DNA from: Ktedonobacterales bacterium
GTDB taxonomy: Bacteria > Chloroflexota > Ktedonobacteria > Ktedonobacterales > DATBGS01
Length of the DNA stretch: 64,000 bases
Reading direction: 5' to 3'
NCBI GenBank assembly: GCA_036557285.1
Contig: DATBHW010000076.1
Location: 62,001-126,000 of the forward strand
The notes under the pieces are model-generated. The model saw nothing but the letters and a program-made list of their open reading frames with translations. It did no database searches and was not told where the DNA came from. Below are positions 36,701-43,840 of this stretch, piece after piece. Both the position numbers and the translations under genes were made by a program. The stretch's first letter is position 1. Every line of letters starts with the position of its first letter.

Positions 36701-36836
36701 AGGACTGGCTCTCACAAGCGTTCAGCCAGGTATACCAGGCATCCGTTCCTACGGTAATTTCAGGCAGTTCGCTCCCAGAAGCATCAAGCGGGATGAATTG
36801 ATCGTTAACCACTCGCGCAATCAGATGGCGTGCCAT
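33750..36836 (-). CDS. MalT/LAL-type ATP-dependent LuxR-family regulator
   Basis: The 1028-residue regulator has an N-terminal module of about 100 residues (WYTWLNA..., then WYWYAYRAQHGKLGKVYLGK), an NTPase domain with Walker A APAGFGKTT (164-172) and a Walker-B-like VTIILDNYHVI, a TPR-rich centre (about 500-900) and a C-terminal LuxR helix-turn-helix (LSWREREVLRLMASGRKNREIAEELVVV...). MalT-like proteins bind an inducer through the TPR region and ATP through the NTPase, then activate transcription. AGGAGGATAGACTC precedes the ATG. It is transcribed towards the peptide operon and may control it; the inducer is unknown. Confidence 0.92.
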   Translation of the reverse strand: MARHLIARVVNDQFIPLDASGSELPEITVGTDAWYTWLNACESQSFAYHTASGALTARRELRHGCWYWYAYRAQHGKLGKVYLGKAEELSSQRLAEALKKLTLPRTLPADGRNTGDDLPILEQPMVLLTTKRAIPSPPPHLVTRPRLLQVLQQGAVRSLTLVCAPAGFGKTTLLGEWAIARGRSVAWLSLDEEDNDPRRFLAYLIGALQKPHPVLGSTIRNTCSLASQDSLTEAMMVLLNELATLPTAVTIILDNYHVIEHEAIHAALKMALDHLPAHVHLMIASRHEPPFPLARLRASGKLIELSAAALRFTHEEVETWFTSAVERALGPAEITILRQRTEGWIAGLQLAAVALQEEDNLARFVASFAGNHQYVLAYLLEEILEPQPAYIRSFLLHTSILESLNSSLCCAVADQEDAQSVLEYLERANLFLFPQAEQGGWYRYHQLFAEALRHQLERTQPELVPILHARASQWFEARGCPKDAIRHSLEARDFERAAGLIEQAAEGFIRIGEITTLQHWLAALPNAVVRASPRLCITAAWLSFITSEVALFFSWVDAAEQALQVRQETLPLATAVALQGEIAALRAIYALSSNDVASAIATCRQALQHLPTESLYPRSLVLLILGIAYSRGGSVSAGTKAIMEASSRLQVTGHALLYPYGLALQAELFMAQGSTSQAAKIYQQVLTLAPEQDVPSLLATGAAHVGLSYLFWEWNNLDAARQHLLQAWDRGLQIQSGNILSNSALLLALVSQAQGNREAADLWLQQTEIICQKAGHVESLAAVAAGRARLSLAAGRMEEALIWMRGRADFLEDPNNTRSEFEQLTLARVLIAVGRVGADESAVQRARALLERLRAAAEAAGRVRSLLEALALQALALQLQGDNAGALAALGRAVSLAEPGRYIRLFLGEGEPMSRLLRQLLEQYRTQKTTGQKLSRVYLSNLLKVFAHPETSSLPTSPTQVQPLFDPLSWREREVLRLMASGRKNREIAEELVVVTGTVKSHINTIYAKLGVTNRVQAVAYAHTLGLL

Positions 36837-36920
36837 GAGTCTATCCTCCTGATGTTCCCATAGAGATGCCTTCCTCTTCAGGTTAAGAGATCGCTGAAGT
36901 ATGAAAACAGTGAGAAGGAC

Positions 36921-36972
36921 TGGGTAATAGTTTTACCCAAAGAATTACCCACCTCTCAACAGAAAATACCCA
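36921..36972. promoter_or_regulatory. cluster of TACCCA half-sites upstream of the LAL gene
   Basis: TGGGTA at 36921-36926 faces three forward copies of TACCCA at 36934-36939, 36946-36951 and 36967-36972. The outermost inverted pair, TGGGTAAT and ATTACCCA, is perfect over 8 bp. The cluster lies 85-136 bp upstream of the LAL start. It may be an operator for autoregulation. The rest of the 643-bp gap 36837-37479 holds the MITE at 37029-37295 and no gene I can support. Confidence 0.4.
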
Positions 36973-37028
36973 TGCTAGCAGCATACCTGAGAGAGACGGG
37001 TACGTCAATGTGCTATTCCAGCTCCAGG

Positions 37029-37295
37029 ACGAAGTACAGTTCCACCATCTATCGGGGGTTGCCACTTGTAGCGCCGCCCCCCTTCGGGAAGGGCCGCTTG
37101 CCTCGGCTGGGCCTCGGCAGTCTCGCTCCCGGTGGTCGCTCGCGCGTCCCTCCTGGCGGCTCAACGCTGGCCCGTTGGTGCGGTGGCCCGCAGGGCAACG
37201 CTCGCCCTGGCGCAACGGTGGCCGCCTGGAAGGCGGCGCTACAAGTACCATGCCTCGCTTGCCAACACCTCATGTTTGCTAGAACCACGAAGTAC
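37029..37295. mobile_element. MITE-like element R4 with 9-bp target duplication
   Basis: ACGAAGTAC occurs at 37029-37037 and 37287-37295 and bounds a 249-bp element. Outer ends are AGTTCCACCA (left) and TTGCTAGAACC (right), imperfectly inverted; inner ends CACTTGTAGCGCCGCC (from 37063) and GGCGGCGCTACAAGT (to 37246) are inverted. It aligns with the element at 20120-20369 over its whole length, including TCGCTTGCCAACACCTCATG near the right end. No gene lies in it. Confidence 0.85.
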
Positions 37296-37479
37296 TCCTC
37301 TGGCCGTGCATTCCAGACCTCGACCAGAGCGACCAGGCAGCAGAGGTTGTGAATTCGCTGCTGAGCCGACACGCGCCCTCCTGAGCTGCTTTATTATTCA
37401 GTCTCCTACAACCTGCGAGGGCAAGAAATGGGGTTCCTTACCGCTCTTGCGCGAGACGCGCGCTTCGCAAGCGGAGCAA

Positions 37480-38097
37480 TTAGCGTTTTCCAGGTGTTGT
37501 ATGCTCGCGGCTGCTGGCGCTGAAGTGCTGCTGATGTCGCCAGAAGCGTTTCAGCAGGTCCGCTTCAGCCAGATGATCTCTGACATGGCCCAGGCCGGGC
37601 ATCAGGCAGCGCCAGACGGACGGGTGTTCTGTAACCCAGGGTACTTCAGCTTGCATCGCAGGCGTCAGATATTCTGGATGCGTCTGATAGTGCGCCAGCA
37701 CATCTGGCATCTCATCCAGGGTCTGCTCATCGAGGGCCGACAGCCAGGTAAGTAGCCGCACATGGACCGCATCCCCATAGGCGATCACATCGCCTTTCGT
37801 CACCTGGTGGGCAAGCTGATCGGCTTCTAACTGAGTCATCCCGACACCGATGCCAGGCGTGGTCAACGCGCCTTTGCCTGCCCACTGCGGGTCGCTGATG
37901 ACCTCCGGCACTCCGCAGATCAGGGTGTGCAGCGCCCAGTCCTGGGTTCTGGCAACGTGCCAAAGATCAAAGCCAAGCAGATTCGTCTCTGGCACGATGC
38001 GCGTGGTCCACTCCTCAAGGGAGAGATCATCGGCGACGGCATGGAAGATCGCGTTGACGCTGGCACATTGGCGCAGCAACAACTCTGGCGATTGCAT
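37480..38097 (-). CDS. DinB-superfamily protein
   Basis: The 205-residue four-helix protein has DinB-type metal-ligand positions: His in FDLWHVARTQDWALH near 45-55 and HVRDH near residue 172. The superfamily includes thiol-dependent S-transferases and isomerases (mycothiol- or bacillithiol-linked) as well as many proteins of unknown function. AAGGAGCCAATCGCC precedes the ATG. It is the last gene of an apparent operon behind TusA-like and DsrE-like sulfur carriers, which hints at thiol or sulfur chemistry; the substrate is unknown. Confidence 0.75.
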   Translation of the reverse strand: MQSPELLLRQCASVNAIFHAVADDLSLEEWTTRIVPETNLLGFDLWHVARTQDWALHTLICGVPEVISDPQWAGKGALTTPGIGVGMTQLEADQLAHQVTKGDVIAYGDAVHVRLLTWLSALDEQTLDEMPDVLAHYQTHPEYLTPAMQAEVPWVTEHPSVWRCLMPGLGHVRDHLAEADLLKRFWRHQQHFSASSREHTTPGKR

Positions 38098-38221
38098 GGC
38101 GATTGGCTCCTTGTGGCAGAGATGCTCCCAAGGAGCATCTCTGCTGGCTGTCCTTGTTGTCTGGTCATCGGTTGAAGTTCTCTCAGGCAGAGAGATTATC
38201 TGCGTCCGGCGCAGCGCCTCC

Positions 38222-38581
38222 TCAGAAACTGAGGGACTGTGCTCCGTTGACCAGCGCCTCGACGGCAGTGGCCGCGCCGATGATCTGCGCCCCTTCTACC
38301 AGATGCTCTTGCGTAATCTGGCGTGGCTTCGCGCACGCGCCACAGACCCAGATTTTCCCACCTCTGGTTGTAAATTGCTGAATCAAGTCCTTGAGCGGCT
38401 GGAAATCCTGAGCCTGCACCCCTTCAGCATAGCCCTGGGTGGCGACGCGCACGCCCTCCAGGGTCAGCAGCAGCGTGGCCTCTTGCCTGGAAGAGAGCGC
38501 GGTATTACCGACCACCAGGGCCAGCGACGCCCGCTCAGCGTCTTCTTTCCCACAAGTGTTGTGAACCATAACGTGTCCCAT
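38222..38581 (-). CDS. DsrE-family sulfur-relay protein
   Basis: The 119-residue protein begins MGHVMVHNTCGKEDAERASLAL and contains IWVCGACAKPR near residue 78, the active Cys position of DsrE/DsrF-like proteins, and a C-terminal helix (GAATAVEALVNGAQSLSF). Such proteins accept and pass persulfide sulfur. AGGAGGATACCA precedes ATG 38581, which is better than the upstream frame start at 38623. It follows the TusA-like gene by 58 bp; a TusA-DsrE pair is a recurrent sulfur-transfer module. Confidence 0.85.
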   Translation of the reverse strand: MGHVMVHNTCGKEDAERASLALVVGNTALSSRQEATLLLTLEGVRVATQGYAEGVQAQDFQPLKDLIQQFTTRGGKIWVCGACAKPRQITQEHLVEGAQIIGAATAVEALVNGAQSLSF

Positions 38582-38639
38582 TGGTATCCTCCTGTGCTCT
38601 TGCTGGTGTTCTGAGAGCCACAACGACCCCCAACTCCTC

Positions 38640-38882
38640 TTACTTATGGCGAATGAGATAACGGTCGCCCGCGTGCAGGACCAGGCTATGGCCGGTCAGT
38701 CGGCACCAGGCGGTCAGATCAACCGTCACGCTGGGATCAGTCGCCCGAATCTCCAGGGTCTGGTTGGATGCCAGACGACGCATGCAATCGGCGATGGCGT
38801 CCAGGGCGCCACTGGCACAGCCGCGATCCCCAGCATCATAGAAGGCATCTGCTTGCAAGCTGGAGTCGGCGCGTTCGTTCAT
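38640..38882 (-). CDS. TusA-like sulfur carrier protein
   Basis: The 80-residue protein resembles TusA/SirA: DRGCASGALDAIADCMRRL (Cys22 in the place of the catalytic Cys), TLEIRATDPSVTVDLTAWCRLTGHSLV and a short C-terminal strand. The usual CPxP is CASG here, so the Cys is kept but both prolines are lost. It would carry persulfide sulfur to DsrE or another acceptor. It is the first gene of the TusA-DsrE-DinB operon. The ribosome-binding site is weak or distant (AGGAAAGGAAATG, 6 to 18 bases upstream). Confidence 0.78.
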   Translation of the reverse strand: MNERADSSLQADAFYDAGDRGCASGALDAIADCMRRLASNQTLEIRATDPSVTVDLTAWCRLTGHSLVLHAGDRYLIRHK

Positions 38883-38979
38883 TTGAGGTGCATTTCCTTT
38901 CCTGGCTGTTTGAGCAGGGTTGCCTGAACCCTCAGCACAATCAATTTACCTGGAGGATAACCTTTCCATCTCCCAAAAT

Positions 38980-39000
38980 TCTTACTTTGGTCTTACTTTG
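38980..39000 (-). promoter_or_regulatory. 11-bp-phased direct repeat upstream of tusA-dsrE-dinB
   Basis: On the plus strand TCTTACTTTG occurs at 38980-38989 and again at 38991-39000; read on the minus strand it is CAAAGTAAGA twice with one base between. An 11-bp period puts both copies on one helix face. SARP-type activators and PhoB-like winged-helix regulators use such spacing. It lies about 100 bp upstream of the tusA-like start and just past the terminator of the neighbouring SARP-like gene. Confidence 0.5.
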
Positions 39001-39024
39001 CCCTTCTTTTGTAAAACTCCATAG

Positions 39025-39051
39025 AAAAAGGCCGGAACAGGTGTTCCGGCC
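39025..39051 (-). terminator. intrinsic terminator of the BTAD regulator gene
   Basis: On the minus strand GGCCGGAAC-acct-GTTCCGGCC is a perfect 9-bp stem with a four-base loop followed by TTTTT (AAAAA at 39025-39029 on the plus strand). It lies about 29 bp after the stop at 39080. Confidence 0.9.
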
Positions 39052-39079
39052 TGCAAAATAGAGCGTCTGTGACGAGGGG

Positions 39080-42000
39080 TCAGACGACACCCAATCTCTC
39101 GAAAATCTGCTGTGCTTCCTCCTGAGCTTTCCGGGCTAGTTGGGCATCGCCAGCGGCCCTCCAGGTGAGATGAATGCTTGCAATAGCGGTTAAGCAGCGC
39201 GCGGTCTCATACTCGTTTCCGGCAGAGCGGAAACTGGACAGGGCGTTTGCAAAATCGTTTAAGGCGTCCTGATGTTTTCCCTGGGCCGCCGCCAGTTCGC
39301 CATGCGCTTGATGCGCCATCGCCACCCACATGTGGCTGGCATACTTTGCTGCTGCCTGGTCTAGTTGGAGGCAAAAGCGCAGCGCCTCCTCCAGATTGCC
39401 CTGTGCTATGCGCAGGCTGATCGCCGCCGGAAGCAACAGCGAATAACAGGTGGAGCAATTCCCATGACGCTCGCTCATCGTCAGCCCCAGGTTCAGAGCC
39501 TGGTCGGCAGCCAGAAGGTCGCCCGCAGCCAGGCGGTTGTGCACGAGCGAGGCGTTCACACGGGTGAGGCAATGGGCGCGCAACAGCGCCCGTTTCGCAG
39601 CGTCCAGCCCCTCATAGAGCGTTACCAGTCCTTCGTCTATCCTGCCACTCCCCGTGAGGAGCGCCCCCAACCGCTGGCAAGCTATCGCCTCGCCAAAGGC
39701 GGCGCCGATCTGGCGGAAGAGCTGGATAGAATTGCGCAGCGCCGCCTCTGCGCTGGCCCAATGGCCTGATTGAAACTCAAGCGTTCCATCAAAACAGTGA
39801 CACAGCGCGACCGCCCGCGCCGCGCCCATACGTTGAGCTTGTGTGAGCATCGTCTGTACGGCTTGCTTTATTTCTTTATAGCCCTGATCGCCATACAAAT
39901 GATATTCCCATAGGCACAGGTGAATATCAAAAGCCTCGGTGACATCCAGTTCGGGGCCAGTCAAGCGAGCGCGCTGCTGCTCAAAGTCGAGACCGCGCTG
40001 CCATTCGCCCAGGGAATGACAGACTAACGCCAGCATTTCATAGGCGCGAGCGAGGGAAATTGGCTTCTTGAGGTGTTCCGCAATAGCCAGGCTTTTCTGC
40101 GCGGCCACCAGCGCCTGCTGAAACTCGCCTCGATGCCAGTAGAAGACGGCAAAGTGATAGAGGGCAAAGGCATACTCGTCAGCGTCCTCGTGTTCATCAA
40201 CCATTGCTATCGCCGCCTGTAAGTGGTTTTCCGCCTCTGCTATCTTTCCCGCGTTGAGCAGCAACACCGCCGCCATCTGATGCATACGTGCCTGGTCGCG
40301 GCCTGGCGGCTGCCAATCCGTCGTCGGCAGTGAGGTCAGCGCCTGCTCAAGACGGGTAACGGCGTGGGAGGTATCCCCCAGGATAAGGCCCCACCAGCCG
40401 AGCGCCTTCAGAACGTTCCAACGATGGGCCGGGTCATGTACTCCTAACTCGTCCATGAGCGCCAGCGCACGCTCGAAGCAGCTTACCGCGACCTCGAACG
40501 CGTAGAGGTCTGCTGCTTTCATCCCTGCCTGAAGGAGATATGGGATGGCATGATCACGACAGGCGCTGCGCTCATAGTGAAAGGCCAACGCTTCTACAGA
40601 GGGGAACAGCCCCTCAGACCGGGTTGCATACGCTGCTTCGATGGCCTCAGCGGTGCGTGTATGCAGCAGCACCCGCCGTTCGCGGGTAAGCGCATCATAG
40701 AGAGCACGACGTGTCAACGGATGGTGGAAGGAGTACCCGTCTACCGTCTCCTCAAGCAAGTGGCTATCAAGCGCGGCATCCAGGGCATCAAGCAACTCCC
40801 CTTCGGAGAGAGGAACCAGGCGGCGCAGGAGATCAAACTGAAATTCTCGTCCGACCACCGCAGCCGTCTTGAGCGCCGTTTCGATTGACGCCCCCAAACG
40901 GCTGATGCGCTCGCGCAGTAACCCTGCGAGTCCGCTCGGCACGGGGAGTTCTACGCCTGACTTCAGCCGCCACTGCCCTACACCTTCCTCCACCTGTCCC
41001 GACTTGAGCAGCATGCGGGTAATTTCCTCAACAAAGAACGGGTTTCCCTCGGTGATGGCAAACATGGCCTCCAGCAGAGACAGAGAAATCTGTCCGCCAA
41101 GAAGAAAAGCGATCATACTTGCCACACTGCTCTTTACCAGTGGCGCCAGGTTGAGCGTCTCGCTAAGATGTTCGTGATAAAGGGCGTTCAAGAGGGCGCC
41201 GAAGGGAGTTGTTACCTGAGCGCCTGTATCGCTTCGATAGGTCGCTAGCAGCATCACCGGAGCAGCCCGCGTTTGACGCGCCAGATAATGAAAGAGGTGA
41301 AGGCTCGCCTCATCAGCAGCATGGAGATCATCAATCAGCAGCACAACCGGACCTTGCGCTGCCAGTTTCATCAGGAACGTCAAGGCAGCCTGAAAGAGCG
41401 CCCACTGTTCTTGTTGGGGATCACTCACCCCCAACCGTTGAAAGTGCGTAATGGGATGCTCGCCAGGCCGATGATGGTGCTCAAGGAGATAACGGTCAAA
41501 GGCTTCAATGAACGGGTGGTAGGGCATCTGTCCTTCTTGTTCATAAGCCCGGCTGAAGAGTGTGGTGACGCCTGAGGAGGCGATGGTGCGCAGCGCCTCC
41601 AGAGCCAGGCGTGTCTTGCCTACCCCGGAGTCTCCTGCCAGGAGCAGCACCTGCTCGCGCGGCTTTGTGGCCGAGCGCAATCGTGTCAGGAGCAGATCGA
41701 GTTCGCTCTGGCGCCCGACCAACGGCAGCGCGTGTTCCCCTTCAGGTACGACGGATACAGGAGCTATCCAACCAGTATGGACGGGGAGGGGGGATGAGGC
41801 AAGCTCGCCACTGACAATGCGTGCGTAGAGTGCTGTTGTCTGTGGATCAGGCGACACTGCTAGTTCGGCGGAGAGGGCCTCCACACAGGTTTGATATTGG
41901 CGGAGCGCCTCATGGCGACGACCTGCCAGGGCGTAGAGTCCCATCAACTCACGATGTACCACCTCGTCAGCCGGGTCGCGCGTCAGCAATGGGGTCAGCA

Positions 42001-42535
42001 AGGTGATGGCGTCGCTGTATTCACGCGCCTCGCGGGCATAGGCGGCCAGGCCCAGGCGTACTTCGCGGTGCTGACGGGAGAGCGCGGCGCGTGGTATCAG
42101 CGTCCACTCGGCATAGCGGTCCTCAGGGAGAAAATCACCTGTATAGAGGCGCAAAGCAGCGATCAGGTCAGCCCGATCCCTGGAGTGGGCCAACGACTCG
42201 AATACGGCTGCATCTATCCACACCCCATCTGCCAGGACAAACACGCCATCGTGAAAGGTAAACAGAGCCTCAGCCGTCCCAGCGCCAAGCGCAGTATCAA
42301 GCGTCTGGCGAAGGGCATGGACCGTGCGGTACAGGTTGTTGGCGCCAGCAAGGGGATCCCCCTCCGGCCAGAGTAACTCGATGGCCTGCTCTTTCAAGAG
42401 CCGCTGCTCGGCTGCCAGCCGCTGAAGCAGTGTCGCTGCCTTCCGCCGTGTCCAGGCAGAGGCGGGCACACTTCGCTCCCCATGCGTTACCTCGAAGCGA
42501 CCGAGGAGGAAAATGCAAGGAGAAGGTGATGCCAC
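39080..42535 (-). CDS. SARP/BTAD-type transcriptional regulator with AAA ATPase and TPR domains
   Basis: The protein (about 1151 residues) starts with an OmpR-type winged helix (IFLLGRFEVTHGERSVPASAWTRRKAATLL...), followed by a bacterial transcriptional activator domain (to about 240), an ATPase domain with LLLAGDSGVGKTRLA near 300-310 and Walker-B-like VVLLIDDLHAADEAS, and a long TPR-like C-terminal half. This is the AfsR-like architecture. GTG 42535 is preferred because GGAGGATCACCTCAA precedes it and the winged helix begins just after it; a TTG at 42568 has no ribosome site. A strong terminator follows. The 11-bp repeat 80 bp downstream could be one of its targets. Confidence 0.88.
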   Translation of the reverse strand: MASPSPCIFLLGRFEVTHGERSVPASAWTRRKAATLLQRLAAEQRLLKEQAIELLWPEGDPLAGANNLYRTVHALRQTLDTALGAGTAEALFTFHDGVFVLADGVWIDAAVFESLAHSRDRADLIAALRLYTGDFLPEDRYAEWTLIPRAALSRQHREVRLGLAAYAREAREYSDAITLLTPLLTRDPADEVVHRELMGLYALAGRRHEALRQYQTCVEALSAELAVSPDPQTTALYARIVSGELASSPLPVHTGWIAPVSVVPEGEHALPLVGRQSELDLLLTRLRSATKPREQVLLLAGDSGVGKTRLALEALRTIASSGVTTLFSRAYEQEGQMPYHPFIEAFDRYLLEHHHRPGEHPITHFQRLGVSDPQQEQWALFQAALTFLMKLAAQGPVVLLIDDLHAADEASLHLFHYLARQTRAAPVMLLATYRSDTGAQVTTPFGALLNALYHEHLSETLNLAPLVKSSVASMIAFLLGGQISLSLLEAMFAITEGNPFFVEEITRMLLKSGQVEEGVGQWRLKSGVELPVPSGLAGLLRERISRLGASIETALKTAAVVGREFQFDLLRRLVPLSEGELLDALDAALDSHLLEETVDGYSFHHPLTRRALYDALTRERRVLLHTRTAEAIEAAYATRSEGLFPSVEALAFHYERSACRDHAIPYLLQAGMKAADLYAFEVAVSCFERALALMDELGVHDPAHRWNVLKALGWWGLILGDTSHAVTRLEQALTSLPTTDWQPPGRDQARMHQMAAVLLLNAGKIAEAENHLQAAIAMVDEHEDADEYAFALYHFAVFYWHRGEFQQALVAAQKSLAIAEHLKKPISLARAYEMLALVCHSLGEWQRGLDFEQQRARLTGPELDVTEAFDIHLCLWEYHLYGDQGYKEIKQAVQTMLTQAQRMGAARAVALCHCFDGTLEFQSGHWASAEAALRNSIQLFRQIGAAFGEAIACQRLGALLTGSGRIDEGLVTLYEGLDAAKRALLRAHCLTRVNASLVHNRLAAGDLLAADQALNLGLTMSERHGNCSTCYSLLLPAAISLRIAQGNLEEALRFCLQLDQAAAKYASHMWVAMAHQAHGELAAAQGKHQDALNDFANALSSFRSAGNEYETARCLTAIASIHLTWRAAGDAQLARKAQEEAQQIFERLGVV

Positions 42536-42729
42536 TTGAGGTGATCCTCCGGCAGGAAGCTGCACCAACCGTCATTTACGCCAGCAAAGACTGATAAGGG
42601 TAGTCATTCCACCATCAAGTATAGCATGGCGTGGAAACGCCCAGTGAGTGTTTCCAAATCGGCCTGTACTGCAAAGTCACACGTTACACCTGGCGACCCT
42701 GGCCTTGCCCCTGCTGAACTCCTCACCCA

Positions 42730-43809
42730 TCATTGCCAGCGAAAGGCCCGCCAGGTGAGAAGCAGGGAGCCGATAATCCAGGCCGCCAGAATCAGCACAC
42801 TGGTCTGGATGGCTGCCCAGCCTGCGCCGTTGTTGATGATCTGGCGCAGCGCGTCATCGAGATAGAAGAGCGGCATAGCGCGAATGACGCCTTGCAGGAA
42901 GCCTGTAATCTGGCTGACCGGGAAGTACGAGCCGCCCAGGAACATCATGGGGAAGCTGACCAGCAGAATAGCCGCGTTGGCCGCCTGCGATTTCTTGAAG
43001 AACCCTGCAACGGCAAAGCCAAAGGACAGCATCATCAACGCCCCCAACACAATGACCAATGCCAGTAAGCCAATATTACCGTAGATATGGACGTTGAAAA
43101 TCCAGACCGCCAGGGCGATCAGCACAACCTCCTGAATAACGGAGAGCAGCAGACGGGCCAGCAATTGTGCGCCGATCATGGCAATCGGAGCCAGCGGAGT
43201 AGCCGCCAGGCGCTTCGTGATGCCCTGCTCGCGCCAGAAGACCAGTTGAACGGCAACGCTCAGATTGGCCCACATCAGCAGCATCCCCACCATGCCGGGG
43301 GCGACAAAATCAATGGTGCGCAGGCTTTTCACCGAAACACCCTGCTCATCCAGCGTCACCAGGCCAGGCTGATTGGCAGCAGCGCGATTGATGCCATCAA
43401 CAATGGAACTCACCGCCAGTTTAGTAGAGGCGGCGGTGACGGGATCAGCCTGATTGTAAATGACCTTGAGATGCGCGCCGCCATGCAGCACCCCAGCGCC
43501 GAAGCCAGGAGCCATGATGATAACGGCGTCACGCTTGCCAGCGATCAGGGCTTGCTCTTCTCCAGCCTGGCTGCCTGTATACACCTGGAGTGAGTTGGTC
43601 TTCTGAAGCTCGCTGATGACCTGGGCTGAGGTGGGCGAATGGTCTTGATCGACCACGCCCAACTGGATGCGGGCCGCGCCGTTATCCCCGAACAAAAAGC
43701 CGAAAATCAGCACAGAGATGACCGACAAGCCCAGGCTGGAAATGATAACCGCACGCTGACGCAGCACCATCAGAAAGTTGGCGCGAAACAGCGAGAAAAA
43801 AGTAGCCAT
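42730..43809 (-). CDS. ABC-2 type transporter permease
   Basis: The 359-residue protein has an N-terminal helix (ANFLMVLRQRAVIISSLGLSVISVLIFGFLFG), an extracytoplasmic domain of about 140 residues and five more C-terminal helices, the usual ABC2_membrane layout. LLVSFPMMFLGGSYFPV is the family's typical late motif. It would export a drug, lipid or peptide, or act as a bacitracin-type defence pump. AAAGGGGAACAATC precedes the ATG. It lies 31 bp after its ATPase partner in one operon that diverges from the histidine kinase gene. Confidence 0.92.
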   Translation of the reverse strand: MATFFSLFRANFLMVLRQRAVIISSLGLSVISVLIFGFLFGDNGAARIQLGVVDQDHSPTSAQVISELQKTNSLQVYTGSQAGEEQALIAGKRDAVIIMAPGFGAGVLHGGAHLKVIYNQADPVTAASTKLAVSSIVDGINRAAANQPGLVTLDEQGVSVKSLRTIDFVAPGMVGMLLMWANLSVAVQLVFWREQGITKRLAATPLAPIAMIGAQLLARLLLSVIQEVVLIALAVWIFNVHIYGNIGLLALVIVLGALMMLSFGFAVAGFFKKSQAANAAILLVSFPMMFLGGSYFPVSQITGFLQGVIRAMPLFYLDDALRQIINNGAGWAAIQTSVLILAAWIIGSLLLTWRAFRWQ

Positions 43810-43840
43810 GATTGTTCCCCTTTTGACTATATGAATATCC

